This document shows positions 18,226 to 26,905 of a stretch of DNA of 32,024 nt, in pieces. Within the stretch, counting starts at the first letter, position 1, and each line of letters begins with the position of its first letter. The notes under the pieces were generated by a model, which saw only the letters and a program-made list of their open reading frames with translations, searched no databases and was not told the origin of the DNA. Source of the DNA: Myxococcales bacterium (GTDB lineage Bacteria > Myxococcota_A > Polyangia > Polyangiales > Polyangiaceae); the NCBI GenBank assembly GCA_016212965.1, contig JACRDA010000045.1, positions 1 through 32,024 of the forward strand, given 5' to 3'. Made by a program: the position numbers and the translations under genes.

Positions 18226-19875
18226 TCAGCGCGGCGCCACGAGCGGCCCGGCCGCGGCCACCTCGCTCGGCGTCTGGTCGGCGAACTTCCGGAAGTTCTC
18301 GGCGAAGCGCGCCGCGAGGTCGCGGTACTTGCGGTCGTACTCGGCCTGGCTCTGCCAGGCGCGCGCCGGGTAGAGCACCTGCTCGGGTACGTCGGGGCAG
18401 CTCTTCGGCACCTCGAAGCCGAAGACCGGGTCGCGGTAGTAGTCGACCCCGGCGAGCTTGCCCTCGAGCGCCGCGTCGAGCAGCGCGCGCGTGTGCCGGA
18501 TGCTGATGCGCTTGCCGACGCCGTAGGGGCCACCGACCCAGCCCGTGTTGACGAGCCAGGGAGTGACCCCGTAGCGGGTCAACTTGAGGCGCAAGAGCTC
18601 CGCGTACACCGACGGGTGGTGCACCATGAAGGGCGCCCCGAAGCAGGCGCTGAAGGTGATCTCGGGCTCCTTGCCGAGCCCCACCTCGGTGCCGGCGATC
18701 TTCGACGTGTAGCCCGAGATGAAGTGGTAGAGCGCCTGGTTCGGCGTGAGGCGCGCGATGGGCGGCATGACGCCGGAGGCGTCGCAGGTGAGGAGCACGA
18801 CGTTCTTCGGGTGGCCGGCCATCTTGTCGCGCACCGCGTTGTCGATGAAGTCGAGCGGGTAGCTCGCGCGCGTGTTCTCGGTGCGCGCGTCCGAGTCGAG
18901 GTCGATGTGCCGGGTCACCGGGTCGTAGACGACGTTCTCGAGCACCGTACCGAAGCGGCGCGTGCACGCGTGGATCTGCGGCTCGGCCGACGCCGAGAGC
19001 GCGATCACCTTGGCGTAGCAGCCGTCCTCGAAGTTGAAGATGCCCCGGTCGCTCCAGCCGGTCTCGTCGTCGCCGACCAGGCCGCGCTTCGGGTCGGCCG
19101 AGAGCGTCGTCTTGCCCGTGCCCGAGAGGCCGAAGAAGAGCGCCGCCTGCCCGTCCTCACCCACGTTGGCCGAGCAGTGCATCGACAGCACGCCCTCGAG
19201 CGGCAGGAGGTAGTTGAGCACGGTGAAGACCGCCTTCTTGATCTCGCCCGCGTAGGCCGTGTTGCCGATGATGCACAGCCGCTCGGCGAAATGGAGCGCG
19301 ATGAAGGTCTCGGTGGGCGTCTGGTCGATGGGCCCGAAGGCCTTGAAGCCCGGCGCGCAAACCACGGTGAACTCCGGCACGTGGCGCCGGTAGTCCTCGG
19401 CGCTCGCGGGCTTCGGGAACATGTTGCGGGCGAAGTGCGAGTGCCACGCCTGCTCGGTCACGATGCGGACGGGCAGCCGGTAGGCGGGGTCGGCGCCGCC
19501 GAAGCAGTCCTGCACGAACAGATCGCGCCCCTGGAGGTAGCCCTGCAGGCGGCTCCACAGCTCGGCGAACTTCTCGGGCGCCATGGGCCGGTTGTACTGG
19601 CCCCACCACACGTGCTTCTCGGTCGAGGCCTCGCGCGTGACGAACTTGTCGCTCGCGGCGCGCGCGGTGTGCTTGCCGGTGTCGACGATGATGGGCCCGA
19701 GGTGCGAGATGCGCGCCTCGCCGCGGAACACGATCTCCTCGTAGAGGGCCTCGGTCGGCAGGTTCCAGTAGACCTTGCCGAGGTTCGTGAGCCCGAGGTA
19801 CGCGAGCCCGTAGTCGGCCTTGAGCGCCTGGGCCTGCCCCTCCGAGGGCGTCTTGATGTCGAGGATGTTGTTCAC
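18226..19875 (-). CDS. pckA: Phosphoenolpyruvate carboxykinase (ATP)
   Basis: PckA converts oxaloacetate and ATP to PEP, CO2 and ADP, the first committed step of gluconeogenesis. The 549-residue length is normal. Visible motifs are the substrate segment RLPVRIVTEQAWHSHFARNMF (about 133-153), NTAYAGEIKK (205-214) with the metal/substrate lysine, SMHCSANVG, kinase-1a GLSGTGKT (249-256), kinase-2 VGDDETGW (267-274) and the adenine-site EITFSACFG region. The GTG start at 19875 lies within the stop of the upstream aminotransferase (GTGA, 4-nt overlap), and GAGGG precedes it, indicating translational coupling. The upstream enzyme can supply oxaloacetate if it acts on aspartate. Confidence 0.96.
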   Translation of the reverse strand: MNNILDIKTPSEGQAQALKADYGLAYLGLTNLGKVYWNLPTEALYEEIVFRGEARISHLGPIIVDTGKHTARAASDKFVTREASTEKHVWWGQYNRPMAPEKFAELWSRLQGYLQGRDLFVQDCFGGADPAYRLPVRIVTEQAWHSHFARNMFPKPASAEDYRRHVPEFTVVCAPGFKAFGPIDQTPTETFIALHFAERLCIIGNTAYAGEIKKAVFTVLNYLLPLEGVLSMHCSANVGEDGQAALFFGLSGTGKTTLSADPKRGLVGDDETGWSDRGIFNFEDGCYAKVIALSASAEPQIHACTRRFGTVLENVVYDPVTRHIDLDSDARTENTRASYPLDFIDNAVRDKMAGHPKNVVLLTCDASGVMPPIARLTPNQALYHFISGYTSKIAGTEVGLGKEPEITFSACFGAPFMVHHPSVYAELLRLKLTRYGVTPWLVNTGWVGGPYGVGKRISIRHTRALLDAALEGKLAGVDYYRDPVFGFEVPKSCPDVPEQVLYPARAWQSQAEYDRKYRDLAARFAENFRKFADQTPSEVAAAGPLVAPR

Positions 19876-21089
19876 AGCCAGTCCCTCACGAGCTTGCGGT
19901 CGCCGATGTAGATCTCGTTCGGCGACGCCGGATCGAGCGCCCACTTCATCCGGGCGACGCCCTCGGTCACGTCCTTCACCGTTCCCGCGAAGGACAGGCG
20001 CAGGTGGCCCTCCATGCCGAACTCCTTGCCCGGCACCGTGACGACGAGGGCCCGATCGAGCAGGAAGCGCGACAGCTCGACCGAGGGCTTGCCGAACGCG
20101 CGGAAGTCCGGCAGCGCGTAGAAGGTGCCGCCGGGCTTCCGGAGCTTCACGTCGGCGAAGGAGCCGAGCTCGTTGACGAGCACGTCCCGGTTGTTCTGGA
20201 TGGTGAGGCGCAAAGACTCGATGACGCCCTGCATGCCGGTGAGCGCGCCCTCGGCGGCCGCCTGCAAGACCGGGCTCACGCACGACGCGGTCTGGGCCTG
20301 GATGTTGGTCATGATCTGCACGAGCTCGCGGCGTGCGACGACCCAGCCGATGCGAAAACCCGTCATGCCGTAGAGCTTGGAGACGCCGTTGACGACGATG
20401 AGCTTCGTCGACTCGATGTCCTTGTTCGTGTAGCGGTAGGCCGGGGGCGCGGACAGGCCGTCGAACACGAGCTTGTGGTAGATGTCGTCGAGGATGAGCC
20501 AGATGCCCTTCGACTCGCAGAGCTCCACCACCTCGGCCACGAGCCCGGCGGGGTACACGGCGCCCGAGGGGTTGTTCGGGCTGTTCAGGATGATGGCCTT
20601 CGTGTTCGACCCGACGGCGCGCCGCAGCTCCTCGATGCGCGGGATGAAGCCGCCGTCCTCCGGCGTCACGATGACCGGGACGCCCTGCACCATCTTGATG
20701 ATCTCGGGGTAGCTCACCCAGAAGGGCGCGTTGACGACGACCTCGTCGCCCGGGTTGCACAGGGTGTAGAGGATGTTGAACAGGCACTGCTTGGCGCCGT
20801 CCGAGACGATCACGTTCTCGGGCGCGACGACCCGGTCGTAGTTCTCCTCGGTGTAACGGACGATCGCCTTCTTGAGCGACGGGCTGCCATCCGTCGGCGC
20901 GTATTTCACCTCGCCCGACACGAGCTTCGCCGCCGCCGCGAGGATGGCCGCGATGGGCGCCTTGTTCTTGGGCTCCCCGATGCCGAGGTGGATGACGGGC
21001 AGGCCCTTCTCCCGCAGGAGCCGAGCTTGCTCGTTCAGCCTCAAGGTCGGCGACTCGACGATCGACCGGGCTAGCTGGCTGATGCTCAT
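19872..21089 (-). CDS. Class I PLP-dependent aminotransferase (aspartate aminotransferase-like)
   Basis: A 405-residue fold-type I aminotransferase. Residues identifiable against the family are HLGIGEP (34-40), DGAKQCLFN for cofactor phosphate contact (98-106), SPNNPSG (170-176), DDIYHKLVFDG (201-211) and the Schiff-base lysine Lys238 in VSKLYGMTGFRIGW. This is the prokaryotic aspartate/prephenate aminotransferase type (group I-beta), likely to exchange aspartate and 2-oxoglutarate for oxaloacetate and glutamate; substrate is inferred. The start is ATG 21089, with AGGAG about 14 nt upstream, a longer spacing than ideal. Its stop overlaps the pckA start, so its product feeds naturally into PEP synthesis. 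Confidence 0.92.
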   Translation of the reverse strand: MSISQLARSIVESPTLRLNEQARLLREKGLPVIHLGIGEPKNKAPIAAILAAAAKLVSGEVKYAPTDGSPSLKKAIVRYTEENYDRVVAPENVIVSDGAKQCLFNILYTLCNPGDEVVVNAPFWVSYPEIIKMVQGVPVIVTPEDGGFIPRIEELRRAVGSNTKAIILNSPNNPSGAVYPAGLVAEVVELCESKGIWLILDDIYHKLVFDGLSAPPAYRYTNKDIESTKLIVVNGVSKLYGMTGFRIGWVVARRELVQIMTNIQAQTASCVSPVLQAAAEGALTGMQGVIESLRLTIQNNRDVLVNELGSFADVKLRKPGGTFYALPDFRAFGKPSVELSRFLLDRALVVTVPGKEFGMEGHLRLSFAGTVKDVTEGVARMKWALDPASPNEIYIGDRKLVRDWL

Positions 21090-21221
21090 GGTCGTGACCG
21101 ATGCTCCTGACGCGGCGGACGGTGTGCGCCCGGATGGGCATCCGGACGGCCGCCAGCCTGCGACGGAGCCGCCCGAGGCGCCAGCGCGATCCACCACGGT
21201 CCGCGGCGCGACACGGCACCC

Positions 21222-21250
21222 CTGACTTCGCTCTCGGCTCGGATTACACT
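21222..21250 (+). promoter_or_regulatory. Possible sigma-70-type promoter for the Cys-rich lipoprotein
   Basis: CTGACT (21222-21227) and TACACT (21245-21250), each 4 of 6 to consensus, are separated by exactly 17 bp, and the predicted start of transcription is about 17 nt before the lipoprotein ATG. The ribosome-binding site GGGAGAGG lies in between. Confidence 0.4.
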
Positions 21251-21273
21251 CGTCGTCGCGGGAGAGGACGAAC

Positions 21274-21939
21274 ATGCATCCTTGGCGTTGGGCAGCGGCA
21301 GCGTTCATGGCGAGCACCCTCGTGGGGGCGTGCGCCAAGATGAAGACCTCGAGCTCCGGCTCGGGCGGCTCGGGCGGCGACACGTCGACCACGTCGACGA
21401 CCTCGACCACGTCGACCACGTCGACGACCTCGACCACGTCCACCACGTCGACGACCTCGACCACGTCGACCACGTCGACGACCTCGACCACGTCGACGAC
21501 CACCACCTCGACGACGACCACCTCGACCCAGAGCTGCGTGGCCTCGGTCGGCAACGGCGACGCAGCGTGCGAGGCCTGCGCTCAGGACAACTGCTGCCAG
21601 GAGCTCATCGACTACACGAACGACCCGGCCAACTCGACGCTCTACAACGCCCTCGTGACCTGCCTGCAGGTCAACGCGTCGCTCTACTGCGTCGATCCGA
21701 ACTCGTGCTTCTACCAGATCTGCGACGCCACGATCGACCAGGGCGGCCAGCAGGTCGCGATCGGCTTCTACCTCGCCAACACCTGCGCCGACTACATGGG
21801 CGCGAACTGCTGCCAGGAGCTCAAGACCTGCCTCGCCGACGTCACGTGCAACGACTGCCTGCTCAACGGCACCGTTTCGTCGTGCACCGCGAGCGGCCTC
21901 GACGAGCCCGTCACGAGCTGCCAGGCGCTCTGCCCGTAG
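21274..21939 (+). CDS. Cys-rich lipoprotein with Ser-Thr-Thr repeat stalk
   Basis: A 221-residue secreted protein. The signal ends Val-Gly-Ala-Cys at residue 20. A stalk of thirteen Ser-Thr-Thr units plus Thr-rich tail spans about residues 38-86, then a compact Cys-rich domain. That domain appears internally duplicated: CEACAQDNCCQELIDY near residue 100 and CADYMGANCCQELKTCL near residue 172, each followed by further cysteines (CNDCL, CQALC), about 18 in all after residue 85. It probably forms disulphides in the envelope or outside. No function is recognised. The stalk is a candidate for glycosylation. The ATG has a clear GGGAGAGG site. Confidence 0.8.
   Translation: MHPWRWAAAAFMASTLVGACAKMKTSSSGSGGSGGDTSTTSTTSTTSTTSTTSTTSTTSTTSTTSTTSTTSTTSTTTTSTTTTSTQSCVASVGNGDAACEACAQDNCCQELIDYTNDPANSTLYNALVTCLQVNASLYCVDPNSCFYQICDATIDQGGQQVAIGFYLANTCADYMGANCCQELKTCLADVTCNDCLLNGTVSSCTASGLDEPVTSCQALCP
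21385..21501 (+). repeat. 9-bp/27-bp in-frame minisatellite (13 Ser-Thr-Thr units)
   Basis: Thirteen 9-nt units alternate between TCGACCACG and TCGACGACC, both coding Ser-Thr-Thr. They are organised in a higher-order 27-nt repeat: copies at 21394-21420, 21421-21447 and 21448-21474 differ at one base (TCC for TCG in the second copy), with a partial fourth to 21492. The pattern implies recent block duplication. Confidence 0.95.
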
Positions 21940-21997
21940 GCGGGCCCCGCGCCGCCGAGCCCGGTCGGCCCGGCTGGCGCGACGCACGCCCGGCTCG

Positions 21998-24301
21998 TCA
22001 CTTCGGCGCGGGAGCGCTCGGTGCGGCCGTGGGCTCGCCCGTGGGCGCGGAGCTCGGAGCCGCGCTCGCGGCCGGGCGGCCGAAGACGCTGCTCGACTTC
22101 GCCTTCTCGGCCCAGGAGGGGAAGTAGCCGTCGAGCCAGCCGAGCACCCACGCGATGCCGAGCACGAGCAGGACGAGCAGCGTGATGTAGAGCCACCACG
22201 GGCGGCGCTTTTCGGCGTACGGGTCGTCGTTCGTGCGGGAGGCGCCCGGCGGGAGCTTGGCGACCGAGGTGAGCGAGCCCCCGAAGGGCACGTTGATCTT
22301 CACCCGGGCGTTGATGGCCCAGCCGTTGGCATCGAGGATCGGACCGAGGTTGCGCTGCCGCAGCTTCAGGAACGCGATGAGCATCGAGGGCCCCGAGATG
22401 GCGAGCAACAGGGCCAGCAGGCCGAGCGGCAGCCACATGCCCATGCCGAGGAAGGTCGCCAGGATGCTCGACAGGAAGGTGGCGACGCCCGCGACGGCGA
22501 CGCCGATGGCGGCCACCGTGCCGACGTCGATCTTCTTCGGCGGCGGCACGGCGGCGGCGGCAGGGGCCGGCGCCGGTGCCCCGGGCGCCGGGGGCGGCGC
22601 GCCGGGGGCAGGAGCAGCCGCCGGGGGTGGATGGGCCGCGCTCACGGCCGCACCGGCCGCCGCGTCCACCTTGCCCATGGACTCCTTCTCCTTGTCGGCG
22701 GCGCGCTTGGCCACCTGCTCCTCGATCATGCGCACCAGGCGCTTGTACGGCGACCAGAAGGCCTGCCGGATGCTGATCGGGTTCTCGATGATCTGCGTGA
22801 TCGTCGCGTCCCAGTCGCGCCCCTTGCGATCGTAGAAGAGGCCGTTGCGTCCGACCATGAGCGCGTCGACGTCGCCCGCGGTGAAGGCCGCCACGATGTG
22901 GGTCTTCTCGCCGGCGGGGCGCGTGCACTCGCAGTACGCGAGGTAGGCCTTCGACAGCGCCGCGAGCGCCGCGTGCTTGGCCGCGTCGTTCACGTACACC
23001 GTGAGATCGCAGGCACGACCGTCGAGGTAGAGCGTACCGGCCTGGAACGAGGCCCCCTTGCGCCCGTAGAAGTCGGCGAAGGAGGCGAAGTTCCGCAGCA
23101 GCCGGAACATGTCGCGCCGCAGCCGCACCGCCTTCTCGACCGAGGCGATCTGCGCGTACTCGGCCTCGAGCGCGGCATCCTGCTCGATGAGATCGAGGAT
23201 CGTCGACTGCACGTCGCCGTCGACCAGCTCGCGCAGGCGCGCGACGCCGAGGGCGGCGACCTTGCCCGTGGGCTTCTTGCCGAGCCACGCGCGGCACGCC
23301 GCGAGCTTGTCGACGACGGTGGCGAAGCCCTGCGCATCGAGGGCGCTCCGCGCGCCGAGCAGCGGCTCGACTGCCGCCTTGGCGAAGGCGCCGATGCGCT
23401 CGCTCCACGCGGGGTTCAAGCCCGCCTCGAGCGGCAGGGGCCGGCCGGCCTCGACGCGCGCGAGCGGCAGCTTCGCGACCTCTTCGTCGCCCTGCGTGAG
23501 GACGCGCGCGGTGAGCGCGTCGAGGTCCTTCTCGGAGATGCCGAGCGCCGTCGAGGCGCGCCCGTCGAAGGCCGCGAGCCGGCAGCGCGCCAGCCAGTCG
23601 TTCACCTTGGCCTCCACCGCGGCGAGCGCCTCGGCGGCCGCCACCGTGGCGTCGCCGAGGGGCCTCACCGCCTCGGCCGCGCCCTCGGTGTCCCAGGCGA
23701 GCATGGCCTCGGCCTCCTTGAAGAACCCCGTCACGAGCGCCTTGTCCACGCCGGGCTTGCCCGAGCGGTCGACCACCGACCCGACGGCCGCGATGACGTC
23801 GCCGATCGCCTTCTTCGTGTCGTCGTCGTCGGCCGACTCCGCCGGCACGATGCCGTCGCCGTTGAAGCGCGTGGCGAGGAAGACCTTCTCCATGGCGAGC
23901 ACGTCGTCGAGCGTGATCTCCTTCTGGTCCTTCTTGTCCTGGTCGCGCAGGATGCGCTTGGCGCTGGCGAGCACGGCCTTGCCCTCGGGCGTCGAGCCGT
24001 CGAGCGCGACGAGAGGGACCGCGGTCCCCTTCTCGACGAGGATGTCGAGGCTCTTGAACACCTTGCCGCACCAGTCGATGGCGGCGAGGACCTCGGGCAC
24101 GCGCACGCGTCCGTCCTTGTCGCCGTCGATGCAGGCCACGGTCTTCTCGTCGATCTCGGTGCCCTTGGTGGGACAGGCGAGGGCGACCCAGAGCTTCTGG
24201 TCGAGCTCGCCGAGCGCAGCGATGTCCTCGCCGCTCGCGAGCGCGACCTGATCGACGCCGCCGGCCCTGAAGAATTTCCACTTGAAGGATCGCTTCGCCA
24301 T
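21998..24301 (-). CDS. Large EF-hand-containing membrane protein, unknown function
   Basis: A 767-residue protein. Residues 59-70 (DGDKDGRVRVPE) are a textbook EF-hand calcium loop with D-x-D-x-D-G spacing and Glu at position 12. A second, poorer loop follows near 145-157 (RFNGDGIVPAES). Residues 160-545 are a long alpha-helical region rich in Ala, Lys and Glu. A Pro/Ala linker (about 548-590) leads to two membrane helices (596-617, 622-645), a 55-residue segment and a third helix (702-723), ending in a Ser/Ala/Pro tail. With no signal peptide, the bulk is likely cytoplasmic. The start is ATG 24301; ATG 24313 would add Met-Val-Arg-Pro. I know of no assigned function. Confidence 0.85.
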   Translation of the reverse strand: MAKRSFKWKFFRAGGVDQVALASGEDIAALGELDQKLWVALACPTKGTEIDEKTVACIDGDKDGRVRVPEVLAAIDWCGKVFKSLDILVEKGTAVPLVALDGSTPEGKAVLASAKRILRDQDKKDQKEITLDDVLAMEKVFLATRFNGDGIVPAESADDDDTKKAIGDVIAAVGSVVDRSGKPGVDKALVTGFFKEAEAMLAWDTEGAAEAVRPLGDATVAAAEALAAVEAKVNDWLARCRLAAFDGRASTALGISEKDLDALTARVLTQGDEEVAKLPLARVEAGRPLPLEAGLNPAWSERIGAFAKAAVEPLLGARSALDAQGFATVVDKLAACRAWLGKKPTGKVAALGVARLRELVDGDVQSTILDLIEQDAALEAEYAQIASVEKAVRLRRDMFRLLRNFASFADFYGRKGASFQAGTLYLDGRACDLTVYVNDAAKHAALAALSKAYLAYCECTRPAGEKTHIVAAFTAGDVDALMVGRNGLFYDRKGRDWDATITQIIENPISIRQAFWSPYKRLVRMIEEQVAKRAADKEKESMGKVDAAAGAAVSAAHPPPAAAPAPGAPPPAPGAPAPAPAAAAVPPPKKIDVGTVAAIGVAVAGVATFLSSILATFLGMGMWLPLGLLALLLAISGPSMLIAFLKLRQRNLGPILDANGWAINARVKINVPFGGSLTSVAKLPPGASRTNDDPYAEKRRPWWLYITLLVLLVLGIAWVLGWLDGYFPSWAEKAKSSSVFGRPAASAAPSSAPTGEPTAAPSAPAPK

Positions 24302-24498
24302 GGGGCGGACCATAGTGCCGCCCGAGACCGGATGTCGACGGCGGCGGGCCGGCCGGAAGCAATCCCCGGGGGTCGCGCGTTCGGGGTCCGACGGCGCGCC
24401 TGGCTGCGCCGCGGCACCCGCCGGCAGGCGCACGTTGACGGGCCCTCGGCTCGCGCGCAGGATGCGCCGCGCCGCGCCTCGCGCCGCCCCAGACGACC

Positions 24499-24951
24499 AT
24501 GATCCCGGTGAGAGGAGAACGCCACGATCAGCGCCACGGTGCGTGGCGAGCGCTGTTCGCCGTCGGCGTCGTGTGCGGGGTCGTGGTGCTCCTCGCGCGC
24601 GGACAGGACCGCGTCGCCGCCGCGCCGGTGCCGACGACGACCGCGCTCACCCCCGACGCGGTCTACTACGCGCCGCGGCTCACCGCCGCGAGCGGCAGCC
24701 CACCGCCCCCGATGCCGCTCGTGACGACGGGTCGGCGCGCGCGCGCGCGCGCCTCCGACGCCGCGCCCGTGTCCCACGTCCGCCCCGCGCGCAAGGCCCC
24801 GACCTGGACGTCCGTCGCCGAGGCCAACCGGCGGGCCAACCAGAAGGCGCTCGCGGCCGCGAAGCGCCGCCTCGACGCGCCGCGGGCCGGCGCCAAGCGC
24901 CCGCCGGCGCCGCGCCCCAAGTCGCCCCCGAAGAAGCCCCACCCGCGCTGA
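24499..24951 (+). CDS. Small hypothetical protein with N-terminal membrane anchor
   Basis: 150 residues: a basic start, one hydrophobic segment (residues about 18-34, LFAVGVVCGVVVLLARG) and then a Pro/Ala/Arg/Lys-rich tail ending KSPPKKPHPR. This looks like a single-pass or secreted basic protein, possibly binding peptidoglycan or nucleic acid, but no domain is recognised. The ATG at 24499 lacks a good ribosome-binding site; an AGGAG lies just inside the frame at about codon 5, and no later start codon fits it well. It could be non-coding, although the signal-anchor pattern argues for a gene. It is divergent from the EF-hand gene and converges on the thioredoxin lipoprotein. Confidence 0.5.
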   Translation: MIPVRGERHDQRHGAWRALFAVGVVCGVVVLLARGQDRVAAAPVPTTTALTPDAVYYAPRLTAASGSPPPPMPLVTTGRRARARASDAAPVSHVRPARKAPTWTSVAEANRRANQKALAAAKRRLDAPRAGAKRPPAPRPKSPPKKPHPR

Positions 24952-25003
24952 GGGCCGCCGACCCGATCCGCGACCGAGCCCGCGCGGGAGCCCGTCGAGT
25001 GCG

Positions 25004-25942
25004 CTAGGGCGCCTCCGCCAGGAGCTTCTTCACGTGGCGCTCGACCGCCGCGAGGCTGTCCTTGCCGTACGAGACGAGCATGCCGCGCACGATGCCCTTG
25101 CGGTCGACGACGAACAGGGTCGGCAGCTCTTCCACGAGGTAGCGCGCGCGCAGCACGCCCGGCTCGTCCGCGAGGGACGGATACGCGAGTGGCCACTCTG
25201 CGGCGGCGGCGCGCGCGGGCTCCGGCGCCTCCTCGGCCACGCCGACGACGCTGAGCCCCTGGGGCTCGAGCTCGCGCAGCATGCGTCCGAGCTCGGCCGA
25301 TGCGGCGCGGCACGGCCCGCAGAAGCTCGCCCAGAAGTCGATGAGCACGACCCGACCGCGCAGGCTCGCGAGCCCGCCCCCGAGCTCGCCGGCGGCGGGC
25401 GCGGCGCCGGTGAGCTCCGGCGCCGGCTTGCCGAAGAGCTCGCGCTGCGCGAGCTCGAGAGCGCCGGGGCGCCGCTCGGCCTCCAGCCGGACCGTGCGCT
25501 GCTCCGAGCCGCGGCGCACGACGAGCTCGTAGGCGGAGCCGGGCGCGGGGTGCAGGAGGCGCTGCCGCGCCGCGGCGTCGCCGACCGGGGCGCCGTCGAC
25601 CGCTTCGATGCGGTCGCCCGCCAGGAGCCCCGCCCCGGCGGCCGGCCCCGTGGCGAACACCCGCTCGAGCTCGAGCGCGACCGGCTCGCCCTCGAGCGTC
25701 TTCAGCGTCGCACCGACCCAGCCCTGCGCGGTCGCGCCGAGCAGCTCCTGGGCAGGGGGCTCGGCCGCGTCGGCCGGAGCCGCGCTCGCGGCGGCCGGAC
25801 GCGGGGCGACGACCGGCTCGGGGCCGGTCGGACCGCGCGCGCCGTCGCAGCCCAGGGCAGCCCCACCGAGCGCCCCGAGTGCGAGCGCGCCGGCGAGCGC
25901 TCGGCCTGGCGAGCCCGCACGAAACCCCAAAAGACGGCCCAT
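25004..25942 (-). CDS. TlpA-like thioredoxin lipoprotein with PDZ domain
   Basis: A 312-residue lipoprotein with lipobox Ala-Leu-Gly-Cys (Cys32), an Ala/Pro linker, then a PDZ-like domain (about 74-155, VFATGPAAGAGLLAGDRIEAVDG) and a TlpA/ResA-type thioredoxin domain (about 170-310). The redox motif is FWASFCGPC, with Cys208 and Cys211. The cis-proline loop LPTLFVVDRKG is present. It likely reduces or exchanges disulphides in exported proteins, with the PDZ selecting partners; that pairing is uncommon. The start is ATG 25942, with AGGAG 7-8 nt upstream, which decides against longer in-frame starts. mazG lies 108 bp upstream on the same strand. Confidence 0.9.
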   Translation of the reverse strand: MGRLLGFRAGSPGRALAGALALGALGGAALGCDGARGPTGPEPVVAPRPAAASAAPADAAEPPAQELLGATAQGWVGATLKTLEGEPVALELERVFATGPAAGAGLLAGDRIEAVDGAPVGDAAARQRLLHPAPGSAYELVVRRGSEQRTVRLEAERRPGALELAQRELFGKPAPELTGAAPAAGELGGGLASLRGRVVLIDFWASFCGPCRAASAELGRMLRELEPQGLSVVGVAEEAPEPARAAAAEWPLAYPSLADEPGVLRARYLVEELPTLFVVDRKGIVRGMLVSYGKDSLAAVERHVKKLLAEAP

Positions 25943-26050
25943 GGTCAGTCTCCTACTCGAGTTGCGCCCATTGTCCTCTAGAGTACGAAGGGGCCCAGGG
26001 GTCGACGGTGGAGGCAGCGAGGATGGCGAGCTCGAGCGCCGCGTCACCGC

Positions 26051-26905
26051 TCATCGCTCCGCTGCCTTCGCCTCGTCCCAGTAGCCGTCGAGGACCTCCA
26101 GAGGCAGCTTCTCGCCCGAGGCGAAGCCACCGTGCCGCTCGGTGACCCGGTCCTCGACGTGGGCGAAGCGGCGGCAGAAGCGATCGATCGTCCCGCGCAG
26201 GGCCGCCTCGGCGTCGACGTCGGTGTGGCGCGCGACGTTCGTCAGCGCGAAGAGCACGTCCCCGAGCTCGGCGCTGATCGCGCGCGCATCGCCGCTCGCG
26301 ACGGCCACCTCGAGCTCCCGCACCTCCTCGTGGAGCTTGTCGGTGACCCCGCGCGCGTCGGGCCAGTCGAAGCCGACGCGCGCCGCCTTCTCGCCGATGC
26401 GTTGCGCCCGGACGAGGGCGGGCAGGCTGCGCGGCACGCTCGCGAGCGCGCCCTCGCGCTTCGCCTTCTTCTCCGACAGCTTGAGCTTCTCCCAGTTGCG
26501 CAGCACGTCCCCGGAGGTCGCGAGCTCGGGGCCCGGGGCCCCGGTCGCCGCATCGCCGAACACGTGCGGGTGGCGACGCACCAGCTTGTCGATGATCGCC
26601 GCCACGATGTCGTCCGGGCCGAAGGTCCCCTCGGCACGGCCGAGCTCGCCCATGAACACCACCTGCAGCAACAGGTCCCCGAGCTCCTCGCGGAGCTCCC
26701 CGCGGTCGCCGCCGTCGACGGCGTCCACGACCTCGGCCGCCTCTTCGGTCACGTAACGCCTCAGGGACTCGAAGCTCTGCTCGCGATCCCATGGGCATCC
26801 GTCGGGCTCGAGCAGGCGCTGCATGAGCTCGACGAGGCGCACGTAGCTCGCGCCGCGCTGCTCGGGGAGGGGCGGAGGCGTCACGGTCTCGAAGGGGCGC
26901 GGCAC
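26051..26905 (-). CDS. mazG: Nucleoside triphosphate pyrophosphohydrolase MazG
   Basis: MazG cleaves NTPs and dNTPs to the monophosphate and pyrophosphate, as a house-cleaning enzyme that can also lower ppGpp. The protein has the two tandem MazG domains. The first reads LLEPDGCPWDREQSFESLRRY, EEAAEVVDAVD, then EELGDLLLQVVF (metal-binding E/E/E/D set) and RRHPHVFGD. The second has RVGFDWPDARGV, EEVRELEVAV and ELGDVLFALTN. Start choice is uncertain: GTG 26905 gives 284 residues, near the family norm; the frame is open to ATG 27055, which would add about 50 residues of low similarity. No ribosome-binding site settles it. Confidence 0.92.
   Translation of the reverse strand: MPRPFETVTPPPLPEQRGASYVRLVELMQRLLEPDGCPWDREQSFESLRRYVTEEAAEVVDAVDGGDRGELREELGDLLLQVVFMGELGRAEGTFGPDDIVAAIIDKLVRRHPHVFGDAATGAPGPELATSGDVLRNWEKLKLSEKKAKREGALASVPRSLPALVRAQRIGEKAARVGFDWPDARGVTDKLHEEVRELEVAVASGDARAISAELGDVLFALTNVARHTDVDAEAALRGTIDRFCRRFAHVEDRVTERHGGFASGEKLPLEVLDGYWDEAKAAER

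Noticed and set aside
21385..21501. Regularly spaced repeats suggesting a CRISPR array
   Set aside because: Units are contiguous with no unique spacers, in frame, and encode a Ser-Thr-Thr stalk.
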